A DNA stretch of 64,000 bases from Aricia agestis (lineage: Eukaryota > Arthropoda > Insecta > Lepidoptera > Lycaenidae), in contig NC_056419.1 in NCBI RefSeq assembly GCF_905147365.1, positions 3,789,501 to 3,853,500 on the forward strand. Direction: 5' to 3'. A program made the translations under genes and the position numbers. The notes beneath the pieces were generated by a model. It saw only the letters and a program-made list of their open reading frames with translations. It was not told where the DNA came from and made no database searches. Shown here in pieces: positions 25,408-36,683 of the stretch (its first letter is position 1; every line of letters starts with the position of its first letter).

Positions 25408-25527
25408 TCTATACATATAATAAAATCGTAGGAAAGTCAATTCTGTACATTGAATATTTTTGAAAAATAATACTTGCGACGTGATCTACTATGCTGACGC
25501 GGACGAAGTCGCGGGCACCAGCTAGTC
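25408..25527 (+). mobile_element. Minimal Helitron, about 118 bp, copy 1
   Basis: Starts ATCTATACATATAATAAAAT and ends GACGAAGTCGCGGGCACCAG then CTAGT, with only about 70 bases between. The terminal hairpin and CTAG are intact. An almost identical element is at 48121-48240; a long form with the same 5' end starts at 47411. Confidence 0.85.
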
Positions 25528-26664
25528 TGATATAATTGGTATTATACAATTACGTAAAACTTATATTTATCCGACTTCAAGCTTGTAACGTTATGATATT
25601 TTGTTGTATCATAACGTTACAACGTAACAATATTCTCATATATTGATTTTAATAAAACATTTTTTTTTTTTTGATATAAGAATATTGTTATGTATTTTTA
25701 TCACACCGAGACTGAATCAAAACCAGATCAAAGCTGTATTAATGTTGGATTAAAACAGCCGAATCAGGGTACTGATTATATTCAGGATCTCCAGTATTTA
25801 CATTTGAGTCCCAGTTAATGTTAAAATTGAGCTAACCGACTTGGGCTTGATTCGGATTATTGCATTAGCTGTTGGGGTTCGCTGAATGTAGCTTTGTTTA
25901 TCACTACATTATACACTAGACCCACCATTTTAAATGTAATACAAATTGCCATATTTTAGACTAATATGATGGGTTATTTTTACAAACTTAAAATTTATAG
26001 TTACTTAAATTGAAAATTTGATTGATCTTACAATTTTCCATTGCGTGTTATCATAAAATCTTGGCTTTGACCGAGACTGACTATGTTTTCGTATTAAGTT
26101 TCATTTCAATCGGTTTAGTCGCTTAGGCTCTCTCTGTAGAAATGAAGAAGATTTAGCAGAGCGGATAGACAAACACACATTTACATAATATATCGATGTC
26201 AAAAATAACTATATTTATTAGGTATGACAATCCAAAGGTTGAACTACTATAATATGTGAAAATCAATGGCTTTTCTGTTGTTTTTGCGCAAAGGAGTAGG
26301 ATAGCCATCAAAATCTTTCACATTTTTAACAGTGGGTTAGCCACGAATTCTTTTGCAAGCTTTAACGTGGCCTGCAGCTAAAAACATTATTCAAAATCAA
26401 TTCAACAGTTTGCTATAGTAACAGTAGAAAGTGGTTTATGTAGCTTAAATACGCCGGATTTATAGAATGTTATATCAAAAAGAACATATCAAAAATACCT
26501 ACACGGGTAACAAAGAATTTAATAAATGAAGGAATATCAGGATCTTGTGTAGTGGAATTATGAATATACGGGTCAAGTGCGGTCCATAATCGGCTTATAT
26601 CGGGGCCAGAAATCCCTTTGTATCTTTTTAGTTTCACCTTATTGCTCTTTCTAGCAATATTAAA
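25528..26664. other. Unclassified DNA
   Basis: Contains one local inverted repeat (ACGTTATGATA near 25588-25600, complement at 25609-25620). No gene. Confidence 0.45.
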
Positions 26665-26820
26665 CACTAGATAATGTTTACCGCGCGAGAACCGCACATT
26701 TTTCCGGGATAAAAAGTATCCTATATCCTTTCCCGAGCCTCAAAATATCTCTATACCAAATTTCATCAAAAACATGGGATACTTTTTATCCAGGAAAAAG
26801 GTTCTCGCGCAATAAAATTT
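26665..26820. repeat. Foldback of two Helitron fragments
   Basis: GCGCGAGAACCGCACATTTT, then GGATAAAAAGTATCC, recurs inverted within 100 bases (GGATACTTTTTATCCAGG, then GGTTCTCGCGC). Two oppositely oriented Helitron interiors are joined head to head. Confidence 0.7.
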
Positions 26821-26910
26821 TGTAAATTCGGAATTTATAATAATAATCAGCTGTGTGACTTCAATGACCTTTACTACGCCGCACCGCGCACCGTAAAGAG
26901 CGTAAAGCAG

Positions 26911-27186
26911 TTTTTTTTTTTTAAATGAGATAAGGGGGCAAACGAGCAAACAGGAAGAGCTGCAGGTGCGTTGCCGGCCTTTTAAGAGGGAATAGGGAAG
27001 GGTAGGGATGGGAAGGGAAGGGAAGGGAATAGGGGAGGGTAGAGAATAGGGTAGGGGATTGGGCCGCCGGTAAACTCACTCACTCGGCGAAACACAGCGC
27101 AAGCGCTGTTTCACGCCAGTTTTCTGTGAGAACGTGGTATTTCTCCGGTCGGGCCGGGCCATTCGTGCCGAAGCATGGCTCTCCCA
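26911..27186 (-). mobile_element. A-tailed SINE-like element, minus strand
   Basis: Fourteen T's (A tail) at the left, intact head ending GCATGGCTCTCCCA at the right; a deletion removes the GGCGACGG/GTGTCCATGG block. The purine tract carries runs of GGG. Confidence 0.85.
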
Positions 27187-27631
27187 CGTATATAATTATA
27201 TACGTTGTAGAGTCCTAAAGTTATATTTTATTGTTGAAAAGTATTTGATAGAATCGTAAGCATTTTTTTCTGTGATGCGTTGTTTCGGTAAAGTTGGAAC
27301 TTGGGCGTAACCTAAAAAAGTAAGTCTTAAAATAGTTAATTTCTGAAGTTGTTAGTCTTAATAAAGATATAAGTAAAAAAAAAGTATTTGCGTTGTAACC
27401 AAAATAGTTCGAACAGTGTTTGAATAGCTGTAACCAAGCTGAAGTAAAATTTTCTCGAATTATTTAATGTGAGTAAAGTGAAATGTTCCCAGTGAAAATA
27501 GTTCTTTGCATTTCCAGAACTACTTTAATAGAAGTATCGCTTTTTAATGCAATATTCGGAACGGAACTATGAACCAATGGATTCTGTTTCAAGGAATTGA
27601 CGGATTTTTTTTTCACCGGGAAAATAAGTTC
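27187..27631. other. Unclassified DNA
   Basis: No gene or repeat recognised. Confidence 0.4.
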
Positions 27632-27759
27632 TTTTTTTTTTTATTAAATAAGGGGGCAAACGAGCAAACGGGTCACCTGATGGTAAGCAACTACCGTCGC
27701 CCATGGACACTCGCAACATCAGAAGAGCTGCAGGTGCGTTGCTGGCATTTTAAGAGGGA
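27632..27759 (-). mobile_element. A-tailed SINE-like element, 5'-truncated
   Basis: A-tail side complete (GGGGGCAAACGAGCAAACGG to TTTTAAGAGGGA); the pyrimidine tract and head are absent. Confidence 0.8.
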
Positions 27760-27849
27760 ATACGCTCTTTTCTTGAAGGTTTGCAGGTCGTATCGGTCCG
27801 GAAATACTGCTGGTGATGATATTCTAGGGATATACAATTTTTATTAGAA

Positions 27850-27966
27850 TTAGACGGCAATTCCGTTGCGCAAAAATTCGTTTTCAAAAAATCGTTTCTT
27901 TGCTTTGGCCGACAGAGGTAGCAGAGAGACAGACAGACACACTTTCGCATTCATAACATTACAATG
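27850..27966 (-). mobile_element. Helitron-like fragment
   Basis: CCGTTGCGCAAAAATTCGTT to a degraded 5' end with GACAGACAGACACACTTTCG; internally deleted. Confidence 0.55.
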
Positions 27967-28501
27967 GATTTGTTGCAATTATTTGCAGAAGAATTATTTC
28001 TATGCAAATTAATTTTTTTAGGTGAATTAATTATAGTCAGGCGATTCTTAGTTTAAACTATACAATGTTCTCTTCTATCTTCTTCTTCTTCTTTTTTATT
28101 AATGGCTCCTTTGTGAGTTGCCAGTATCAGAGTGTTTTGGCAACTCTTCTATCTTGATATCTGATATTATTTGACTGAAGTTGATGATTTCAATAGGACT
28201 TCAATAGCTGATTTTGACGCCTGACAAAAATCCTCGGAAACTATACATAAAATATCATATCAAATGAAAAATGTGACTTTTGACGTTAATTTATCCTGTT
28301 GATTGGTCCTTTGTTATTCTATGTTAAAATATTATTAGCTAATTAGGAAAATCAGAGTAAAATAATTTTATCAAAACAACAGCCCAGGTAGCACAAAATG
28401 GCCGCTGTGAACACGCTTTTTATACCTAGCCATTGGCTATGAAAGTAGTCATATAAAGGTAATTGTAAGCGTCTATACAGACAAATCGTTCACACTGTAT
28501 A
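27967..28501. other. Unclassified DNA
   Basis: A (CTT)n run at about 28080-28095; otherwise nothing recognised. Confidence 0.4.
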
Positions 28502-28760
28502 CAGGGTGTAACAAAAACAAGTGATAATAATTTAGAGTGTGTATGTGTTCCCTGTAGAGAGTTCTCTGTGAAAGTAGCAGCGCTGAAAGACCAAAAAATT
28601 TTTTCACTTTTGTATGGGGAAACTCGTGACGCTCGGGCCCTTGCCCATACAAAAGTGAAAAAAAAATTTGGTCTTTCAGCGCTGCTACTTTCACAGTGAA
28701 ATCTCTACAGGGAACACGTATACACCCTAAAGTATTATCACTTGTTTTTGTTACACCCTG
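28502..28760. mobile_element. Hairpin MITE, 259 bp, CAGGGTGTAAC ends
   Basis: The two halves are inverted copies over about 118 bases each; the ends read CAGGGTGTAACAAAAACAAG from both sides and are flanked by TA, consistent with insertion at TA. Relatives: 38765-39036, a scrap at 18490-18555 and a partial copy from 63882 to the window end. RNA from it would fold into a long hairpin. Confidence 0.85.
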
Positions 28761-28876
28761 TATATAATAGCTACATTGCAATATTATTGCTATTGACTTA
28801 AAGCCGTATAAAAAAAATATTGTATATCGTTTGTACTACCTGGAAGTATACGGTAGACCCGAGACAAAAATTACGC

Positions 28877-29263
28877 TTAGGTTAGGTTGCACCAGAGGCG
28901 TGGTTAAAGTTAAAGTTAAGGTCAAAGTTATGGTTAAAGTTAAGCAAAATTTAACTTTAACTTTAACCTTAACTTTGACCGGAGAAATTGACAGATGACA
29001 GCTGGTCCAACAAGATTATAAATGAACGTAGGTGCGCTGCTGGTAAGGGAGAACTGTCAAAAATGGCGTTTTTGTATGATGAGAGCGTTAGTTCCTTTTT
29101 TCGCCACGTGCATTCAAAACCTTGTCGAGCTCTATGGTTATGGTTAAATATGGCGTCTTGGTGGCGTCCATTTTTAACTTTAACCAAAAATTTGACATTT
29201 TGCATTGTAGTTAAAGTTAAAGTTACAGTTATAGTTAAAGTTATTTGGTGCAACCCAACCTTA
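28877..29263. mobile_element. MITE rich in GTTAAA repeats
   Basis: Ends TTAGGTTAGGTTGCACC and its inverted counterpart TAAGGTTGGGTTGCACC, followed on both sides by arrays of AGTTAAAGTTAAAG hexamers (28913-28978 and 29175-29245). Length about 387 bp. Overlapping open frames on both strands reflect this structure and are not genes. Confidence 0.8.
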
Positions 29264-30374
29264 CAAAGCCAAAACATAATTCTCTATTACGATGCACCGA
29301 AAAGTTCGGAGTAATTTATTTGGGATTACGGACTGGGGGTAGGGTGGCCATAATTACCGGGATACAGGTATAATTCCGCGGGATTTGCGGAACCCGCACT
29401 ATAATGTCCGTCTTACGGTAAACCTTCCGTAAGATATATATATAGCCGCTAATGTCAGAATGGCCTTAATGTTAGTGAAGTTGATTATACAATTTGAAAA
29501 TGTAAATTGTTCGTTTTCTAGTATTGTGTTAGTTCAGACGAATGATACAAAGAAAAAAGATTTGTCTATTAACTCTATTTATAATGGCTATACGTTTCTT
29601 TCACTAGTACACAAAAATATCGATATTATCTCTTTCCCATGCTCAGTCGATGTAATATAAAATCTTTTTGGAATAAGCTGATATACCTTTGTACAAAACA
29701 TATTTTTAGTTTTAAGCTGTTTTTTTTTACTTTTTTTGTGTGTGCATGAATGGTAAAATAAAATAAAATAAAAATATTTTGGTGCCCGTGTGAAAATGTG
29801 CATAAAACAAGCAGCTTTATAGGTCAATGGCCGAATTTCTGTTCATGCGGCGACCGGACCTTACCAGTTTTTTTTTAAGTGAAAAATATGAGTTACAAAT
29901 TTAATATTTACAATATTGTGTAAAAAATAATATTAATTTAGTACGATAGAGTCGAGACTTCTTGCTTTGATTACTACATCATTATGAAAATTTGATTGCT
30001 CTTACGTTCAAAGACTTTCGAACAATACTTCTTTACGAAAGTAAAATAAATTCATAGAACACTCAAAAATGCTGAGTACTTCAAGTATTATATGTAATAT
30101 ATTAGCTTGCTTGTATTCTCGGCTCTTAGAAATAAATTTATCTTCAGACAAAAGAAACACAATTTCTTCGAACTGAAAAAATTCTAGGAGCTGTTTTATG
30201 CCAAACGTAACGCGTCTATTGACTAGTAATGAGAGGTAACTTAAAATCGTATCGTTTGATCTTCACACATTGTTGTTTGAAGTTTCACTGAGACCAGGGA
30301 ATCGAAACATAAGCCAGACGCAAGCGTGCATTGACACAAAAAGCTTAGAACAGACTTGCGACTAAGGGGCAGAC
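29264..30374. other. Unclassified AT-rich DNA
   Basis: A short (AAAAT)n run near 29755-29775; no gene recognised. Confidence 0.45.
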
Positions 30375-30537
30375 TAACGGCCATTCCCAATATTTGATCT
30401 ATCTCTGGTTTTGCCCTACTAGAGATAGGAATAGCTCACAATTGACATAAAATATATGTCTCTAATGTCTAATGTGAGCTATTCCTATCTCTAGTATGGC
30501 AAAACCAGAGATAGATCAATATTGGGAACGGCCGTTA
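30375..30537. mobile_element. Hairpin MITE, 163 bp
   Basis: Arms of about 65 bases: TAACGGCCATTCCCAATATT at the left pairs with its complement at 30519-30537, continuing through CTAGAGATAGGAATAGCTCA. One half of the same element recurs at 58749-58838. Confidence 0.85.
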
Positions 30538-30956
30538 AAGGGATTTAATCGTTACTTAACATTAAAGTAATGAATAATTTGACAGAAAATGCATGTATAT
30601 GTCAAAAACTAAAAAAAAGTAAAGCTTATATAAAATATCTCCAAGTACGGCCGATTCAGATATTTATTATTACTTTAATTTAATGAAAAATTGAACTTAA
30701 GTTTCTCATATTTTTTAGGGTTCCGTATTTATTAAATTGAATCACTAAAATATGTCTCTAAGCATCTAATTCGGTTGAGTTGCAAACGGTGAAAAAATGC
30801 TAAGCACAGTTGGTACTTTGCTAAGCCTTCAAAACTTATAACAAAAATGATATCTTGCAACATTGAAATTCTAAAAATCGTTCAGACTTGTCAGGGTGCT
30901 AAAGAAAAGCCCTCTTTCTGACGTATAGTAAAAAGAAGGAGAGTGGGAGAGTTACT
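30538..30956. other. Unclassified DNA
   Basis: Nothing recognised. Confidence 0.4.
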
Positions 30957-31259
30957 TGGGAGAGCCATGCTTCGGTACGAATGGGCCGGCTCGACTGAGA
31001 CAGACAGAAAACCGGCGTGAAATAGCACTCGCGCTGTGTTTCGCCGAGTGAGTGAGTTTACCGGAGGCCCAATTCCCTTCCCTATCCTCCCCTATTCCCT
31101 TCCCTTCCCATCCCTACCCTTCCCTATTACCCTATTCCCTCGTAAAAGGCCGGCAACACACCTGCAGCTCTTCTGATGCTGCGAGTGTCCATGGGCGACG
31201 GAAGTTGCTTTCCATCAGATGACCCGTTGCTCGTTTGCCCCTTCTTTCATAAAAAAAAA
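30957..31259 (+). mobile_element. A-tailed SINE-like element, plus strand
   Basis: Complete from TGGGAGAGCCATGCTTCGGT to a nine-A tail. A small replacement near 30996-31010 introduces GACAGACAG in place of the usual ACCACG block. Confidence 0.85.
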
Positions 31260-33956
31260 GAAGGTAAATTTTGTTGGTAATTGGTATAATAGATGCAGTA
31301 TTTTATGTCTTTTGAATATAATTATGTATTTTAAACTTTTTTTATTTAAAATACGACGCAAGTATGAAAACAGCCTTAGGTTCAGCAAGAATAAAACAAG
31401 AATGGACGACACGGCAGCCTCTTAGCGCGACAAAGTGAGAAAATATCATCGCTCAATATTTATAGCTGTTTTATTTTTATCCCCTGGAAAAATTTGACCC
31501 CCTCTCTAAGCTACTTTACAGTGTAAATAATATCGAAAATGTAGGGTAGAAGAAGATACAAAATATAATTTTATTTAAAGCGACGCCTTGTTAATTTGGC
31601 TGTAGCGATATCGATTCTTCTCAGCAATGACTAAAGCTAAGAAATTAAAGTTTATGGTCAGTATTCATCATGTCTTTGTCTTTGAATTACCTATAGAATA
31701 ACACGATTGGTAAACTTATATAACACAGAATAATCAACCAAAAAGACCTCTGTAAAAAAAGGTATTCTAATTTTGCCAACATAGGAGAGTGATTTAAGCT
31801 TCCAAAATTTGTATGTAAATTAGTTCAAGCATACACTTTAATTTGCCCATAGCTTTAAATATGAAATATATTTATGGTTTTTAAATTACGTGACAAAAAC
31901 CCTTTTGTCGCTTACGCCCTTTCTATTTCTTGCTGTTCAATTTCTTGTTTTCTATGAAAGGCCGAGCCGGCCTCTCATAGAAAACAAGCAATCTAAAACA
32001 TATCCAACACGGTTTTTTACTTTAACGCGGCGTCACCTTAAAGGGTCCCTTCTTGATTTTGATATATCTATTAATATGAGTGGACACTCTGGTAGATCAA
32101 GTTTTATAAAACTACTTTCCAAAAATAGTTAAGACTTTAAAATAACTATTCATCGAAGTAAAAATCAAACCATCGCTTCGAATAAACCAAAGACTTAAAA
32201 AGATGTCTGAAAATTTGGAGCCATAAATATCCATAAATTATTACACGATCAGTATTCCAGGCGAGTACCTCCGTCTACTATCACCTCATGTGTCCCAACA
32301 ATAAACCATTGTTCAAAACCCCTGTTTAGGGGACCATCATTTTATGGTGCATAGTGGTGCCTTTGTTCGAGGGTCATCCAATGAATTTTCGGGCGCGGTA
32401 AGCTGTTACAATTAGCTTGCTACGTGTCATAGATTCAACATTATTATCCTATTAGGCTGGTCGCATACATACGTTTTCCGTATGAGATCTCCGAATTCCT
32501 TTTTCGTATTCGGAATCAATAGAAATACATTAACTGACACGTTCGCTTTTTTCTGAATGGAACGAATTCCGTTTATTAAAAGTAGGTTCAACATACTATG
32601 GCAAAACAACGTTTTCTGAATCACTTTCGTAGAATATCGGCGACTAGTCGCATTAAACATAAATAATGTTAAGTCGAAATTTTCATAGGGTTGTTAGTTC
32701 ACAGATTTTAATTCCCAAAAATGATATTTCTACAACTTTTCTACATCTCACATGAGAATGCAGTATCAATTTTACCTAAAAACAGGAAAATTGAACCTAC
32801 GACTAAAATATAATTTATGAAGGAAAATCTTCACTACTAGATTATTATTACAGTATATTTTAGTTTACAATAAAAATTAACACGGAAATGTATAATATTT
32901 AATTATTTAGTAGGTACTAAAATAACACTAGATAGCGCAAGTACTCCTCGGATACCGTTAAATGTCAACTCATTATGTCCTCATAAATACAAAATTGTGG
33001 CAACCCGTATTATCCCAAATTGTAAAGGACTTTATCGTGTATCTAATAAAGATCATATTTGAATGTATCTTTTTTAGGGTAAGCATATTCGGAGTGCCGC
33101 AAGGATATGAATAACTAGGTAATTTAAAGGTATGAAAAAGTTGCCATTGCATGCTCTTTTACTACAATAGCTAGTCTTGAGGCTTTCGTGAATTGGGTAT
33201 AAAATTATTAAAATATCACCGTTCTCTATGTTTAGAATAATTCTGTATAGAATAATTCTGTATATTTTGGTTAGGTTTTTATGTGCGTAATCCATGTTCT
33301 ATTTTCAGAGATCGTAAGAATTTCCCACTAGAATAAAAAGTGTTACTGTGCGGCAAGGATAAGTTATTTTTATTTTTGGGCAAACTTAAATTCTTTCTGT
33401 GGTACTATTTAAGTGAATGATAATTATTATCATTTAAACTTTTGTTTTAGCTCTAAGATTTGATCGATTTTAGTGAAAATTTGACAAATTATAGAGACCA
33501 CAGAGTGGGCATAAATTGCTCAGTTCCATTACAGCAAAATGTACAGTTCCCCATCATCGAACGTAGAAACTACTACATATTTAAACTGCAAATACCGTAC
33601 TTTCAAAACTAGTCTATTTCAAAATCTGTTCGGAGCAAATTTTTCGAGCCATTTTCGTAACAGACGTTGGAATAAGTTCAAACATATTTTGCCTCAAGTT
33701 CCTATTAAAATAGTCCTTAAATAGTCCCACATAAGGGTCTAGCAAATGTAAAATATCACCGAATGCACTTCGAAATAGGTTCGAGCCCCATGAGACACTG
33801 CAGCTCGTTATCACAATATAAATACATACAGTAGTGTAACTCGGGCGTATTCTTCAAAATAAACACGTGCAATACACAGACAACGTTTCCAAGCTCGGGC
33901 TATCTGAAACGGCATTTTGCTCTCTAAAGTTATTTAAAACTATAACTACCTATAGG
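31260..33956. other. Longest unclassified stretch
   Basis: No open frame above about 80 codons and none with recognisable motifs. A perfect-looking short hairpin sits at 31942-31990. A possible degraded MITE (GGCTGGTCGCATA near 32457, partial complement near 32645) is weak. It may be single-copy host intergenic or intronic DNA. Confidence 0.45.
31942..31990. repeat. Short hairpin, about 22-base arms
   Basis: CTTGTTTTCTATGAAAGGCC pairs with the sequence ending CATAGAAAACAAG with one mismatch and a loop of about six bases. Confidence 0.75.
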
Positions 33957-34107
33957 TGATCGCATATATATCAGCAAGCACGTGCCGTACGCGTCGCATT
34001 TTAGAATTTGTTGTATGAAACCTCGCACATTTGTCAGCACCGTACGCGCCGCTTTTCGGGTACTATGCCGCGCGTTCGGCGCGTACGGTACTGACAAATG
34101 TGCGATC
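33957..34107. mobile_element. GC-rich hairpin MITE
   Basis: CGCACATTTGTCAGCACCGT then ACGCGCCG at 34023-34050 pairs with the inverted copy at 34076-34106. A further partial copy of the arm (GTGCCGTACGCG) lies at 33982-33995. Confidence 0.7.
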
Positions 34108-34435
34108 AGCTAGTATGTGTGCATGCACTGCAGTCGATCTAGTGCGAAGTTTGTCTACTGTATATCATTTATACTGTGTCGCTATTTACCGCCAACAGAA
34201 TCGATAGTCGTCGCCCGCAAAAGAAACCATTATAAAACACATTCGTGCTGTTTGAAATATTTTACCTTTGTCTATCGCGACATCGGTGTTGGCGTGTAAT
34301 ACTAATATTTACGATAGATTCTGTAGTTACCTATTTATAAGAGTTAGCTTTGCACTTTGAATTAAAAAATTATTGTTGAGGAACTAAAAGTAAAAATAAA
34401 TCATTATTTGTAATTTTGCTGTGCTGATTACTAAA
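34108..34435. other. Unclassified DNA
   Basis: Nothing recognised. Confidence 0.4.
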
Positions 34436-34910
34436 ATTCATTTATCACGCGCGAATCGTTAATTTTTCCGCGATAAAAAGTATCCTATGCCCTTTTCCGG
34501 GACTCAAAGAATCTCCATACTAAACAGCAAAATCGGTTCAGCGACTTGTACCATCGAGGAAATTGATTCCTAGGCAGTTGACAGACCAACGTCATTTGGT
34601 CGGATCATGTTAATCAGATCTGTCGGCTGGGTTTGACGTAACTCGACCAAACTACGTAGGTCCCCCATCTGCCTAGGAAACAAATTCTCTGATAGTACTT
34701 TCCGGTGACTCAAAGTATAAATTCCAGCAAAATCGGTTTAGCGGTTTGGGCGTGACGAGGTAAAAGACAGACAGACACACTTTCGAAAGTAATTTGAGTC
34801 TCGGGAAAGGGCGATACTTTTTATGTCGAAAAATTGTATGGTTCCCGGTTATAAAGGAATTTTGCCGCAACCCCGTAGCGGAAACCATCTAGTTTTCATA
34901 ATTTAGTATG
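34436..34910. mobile_element. Helitron fragments split by a MITE
   Basis: 34436-34547 and 34699-34792 are minus-strand Helitron interior (GGGACTCAAAGAATCTCC; GGTTTGGGCGTGACGAGG) separated by a 151 bp MITE. 34793-34910 is another fragment in plus orientation, ending ACCCCGTAGCGGAAACCATC then TAGT. Confidence 0.65.
34548..34698. mobile_element. Short form of the GTAC(C/T)ATC MITE, 151 bp
   Basis: Ends GTACCATCGAGGAAATTGAT and, inverted, GTACTATCAGAGAATTTGTT. It is the internally deleted form of the 523 bp element at 5737. Confidence 0.8.
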
Positions 34911-35330
34911 GAAACGTATGGATTTTTAACCCAACAACACTTCGGCTATTGATTCGTATGCAGCGAACTGGATACAAAACACATCAGCCGAGAACGATGT
35001 TTTGTCACGTCAGCTGGGATTTTAATTTGCATTTTGATTAAAACCAGGCGTCTGGGAGGCGGCAAGAACCTGCAAATACTGGCTAATGAGGAAATAGTAG
35101 GCCATAAGTTAAATTTACATTTTAAAGTTCCTTAACTGCTTAGCATGAAGAAGATAAACAAAAGGAAGCAGACCTGGTTTAGGCCATTAATGAGATAATA
35201 GTAAGACATAAGTTAAACTATTTTAAAAATTATTAAAGGATATTAAGACAGCAAAGAAAGTGAAACAAAGATGAAATAATGTTCATGTAAAGGAATACCA
35301 TATTATGTCTATGTGTGATAAATTAAGTTA
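34911..35330. other. Unclassified DNA
   Basis: Nothing recognised. Confidence 0.4.
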
Positions 35331-35510
35331 TCCATACTAATATTATAAATGCGAAAGTATCTCTGTCTGTCTGTCTTGCTTTCACGCCAAAACTACTGAA
35401 CCGATTGCAATGAAATTTTGTATACAGTTATTCTAGAGTCTGAGAAAGGACATAGGCTACATTTTGATGTGGGAAAATATCTTATTTCCATGAAAATATC
35501 GATGAAAATA
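35331..35510 (+). mobile_element. 5' part of a Helitron-like element
   Basis: ATCCATACTAATATTATAAA, (CTGT)n and the shared block ending GAGAAAGGACATAGGCTAC; the remainder is missing beyond the SINE at 35515. Confidence 0.65.
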
Positions 35511-35514
35511 AATT

Positions 35515-35645
35515 CGCATTGCGCGTGGCCAGCGCTCATGCCGGGGGTCCTGGGTTCGAGTCCCGCAGGCGGAACAAAAAGTTTTCAAAATGGGTCTTGG
35601 ATGTGTATTAAAATAAAATTTCAAAAATCTTAAACATATTTTATG
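35515..35645 (+). mobile_element. Truncated tRNA-derived SINE (family 2)
   Basis: Contains the B box GGTTCGAGTCCC and the following GCGGAACAAAAAGTTTT block as at 60399. The A box and the 3' tail are lost. Confidence 0.65.
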
Positions 35646-35646
35646 T

Positions 35647-36276
35647 ACTAGCTGTTGCCCGCGACGTCGTCGCGTGGACTTCAGTTTATAAAGCGCGATG
35701 TCAACAAAATTGGTGTCAAAAGATTTTATAAAAAAACCCTGGTACCCCTTAAATCAATACAGCTGTGCAGTGTGCACACAAAAAGTATTTCATTTTTTTA
35801 TATTAAACTTTATATTTTATGCCAAATTTTAAAGCTTATTTAGCCCCCCAATTACACAACTTTACCCATAAACTATTTATCATTGATAGGTTTAAGGTTA
35901 CGTCACTGCACAGATAAAGTATTGAGTTATTTAATACCGTAGAATAAATATAACAATCGAAAAAAAACTAAACTTAAATGTAAGATGATACCACCTCTTA
36001 TAGAAAGACTTTTAAGCAAGCGTCAGCGATGTAGAAGACGCACGGCGCCATCTATTATTAATTTTTGGAACTAACTTAATTTGAACAGATTTACGCATTT
36101 TCACCCCCTGACAACCCTTTTTTCCAGTAAAAAAGTAGCCTATGTCCTTTCTCAGGCTTTAGACTATCTGTATACAAAATTTCATTACAATCGGTTCGGT
36201 AGTTTTGGCGTTTGGCGTGAAAGCGAGACTGACAGACAGACAGAGATAATTTCGCATTTATAATATTAGTATAGAT
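35647..36276 (-). mobile_element. Helitron-like element, 630 bp
   Basis: Minus orientation: starts ATCTATACTAATATTATAAA and ends GTCGCGGGCAACAGCTAG-T. Both ends are intact. The interior is homologous to the plus-strand element that immediately follows (36277-36512). Confidence 0.8.
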
Positions 36277-36512
36277 TATGTGCACACTGCACAGCTGTTT
36301 TTGGGTATTTTGATTAATAAAGGGCCGCGCTACACCGGAATGGCAGCGGCGAGGAGAGCACTTTCAGCGCTGCCATTCCGGTGTAGCGTGGCCCTAAGAG
36401 GGGTACCACTTACCAGGGTTTTTAAAAGTTTTTAAATTTGACACAAATTTTGTTGACACCGCGCGCTATAAACTAAAGTCCACGCGGACGAAGTCGCGGG
36501 CAACAGCTAGTT
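36277..36512 (+). mobile_element. Helitron-like 3' part, interrupted by a small MITE
   Basis: GTGCACACTGCACAGCTGTT, GGGGTACC and CCAGGGTTTTTAAAAG match the reverse complement of 35690-35790. It ends GCGGACGAAGTCGCGGGCAA then CAGCTAGT. It forms a head-to-head pair with 35647-36276. Confidence 0.75.
36321..36395. mobile_element. 75 bp GC-rich palindromic MITE
   Basis: AGGGCCGCGCTACACCGGAA and its inverted copy enclose about 15 bases. It sits inside the Helitron fragment. The end resembles the AGGGCC ends at 49037. Confidence 0.85.
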
Positions 36513-36683
36513 GAAAATATTTCCGAAAAAAAGCAGATAAAAAGTAAAGAAGAGTTGCACTCAGGAGTTCCGGCAAAAGAATAATGATGATGAAAACGAA
36601 ACAGTAAGCATACATTTTCGCCGTATTGTGGTAAGTATACACAATACGCATAAACCTCGTATGGTATTCATCGAAAGGTGTTT

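Noticed and set aside
28969..29314. Overlapping frames of about 100 codons on both strands
   Set aside because: They lie inside a MITE made of GTTAAA hexamers and its inverted ends.
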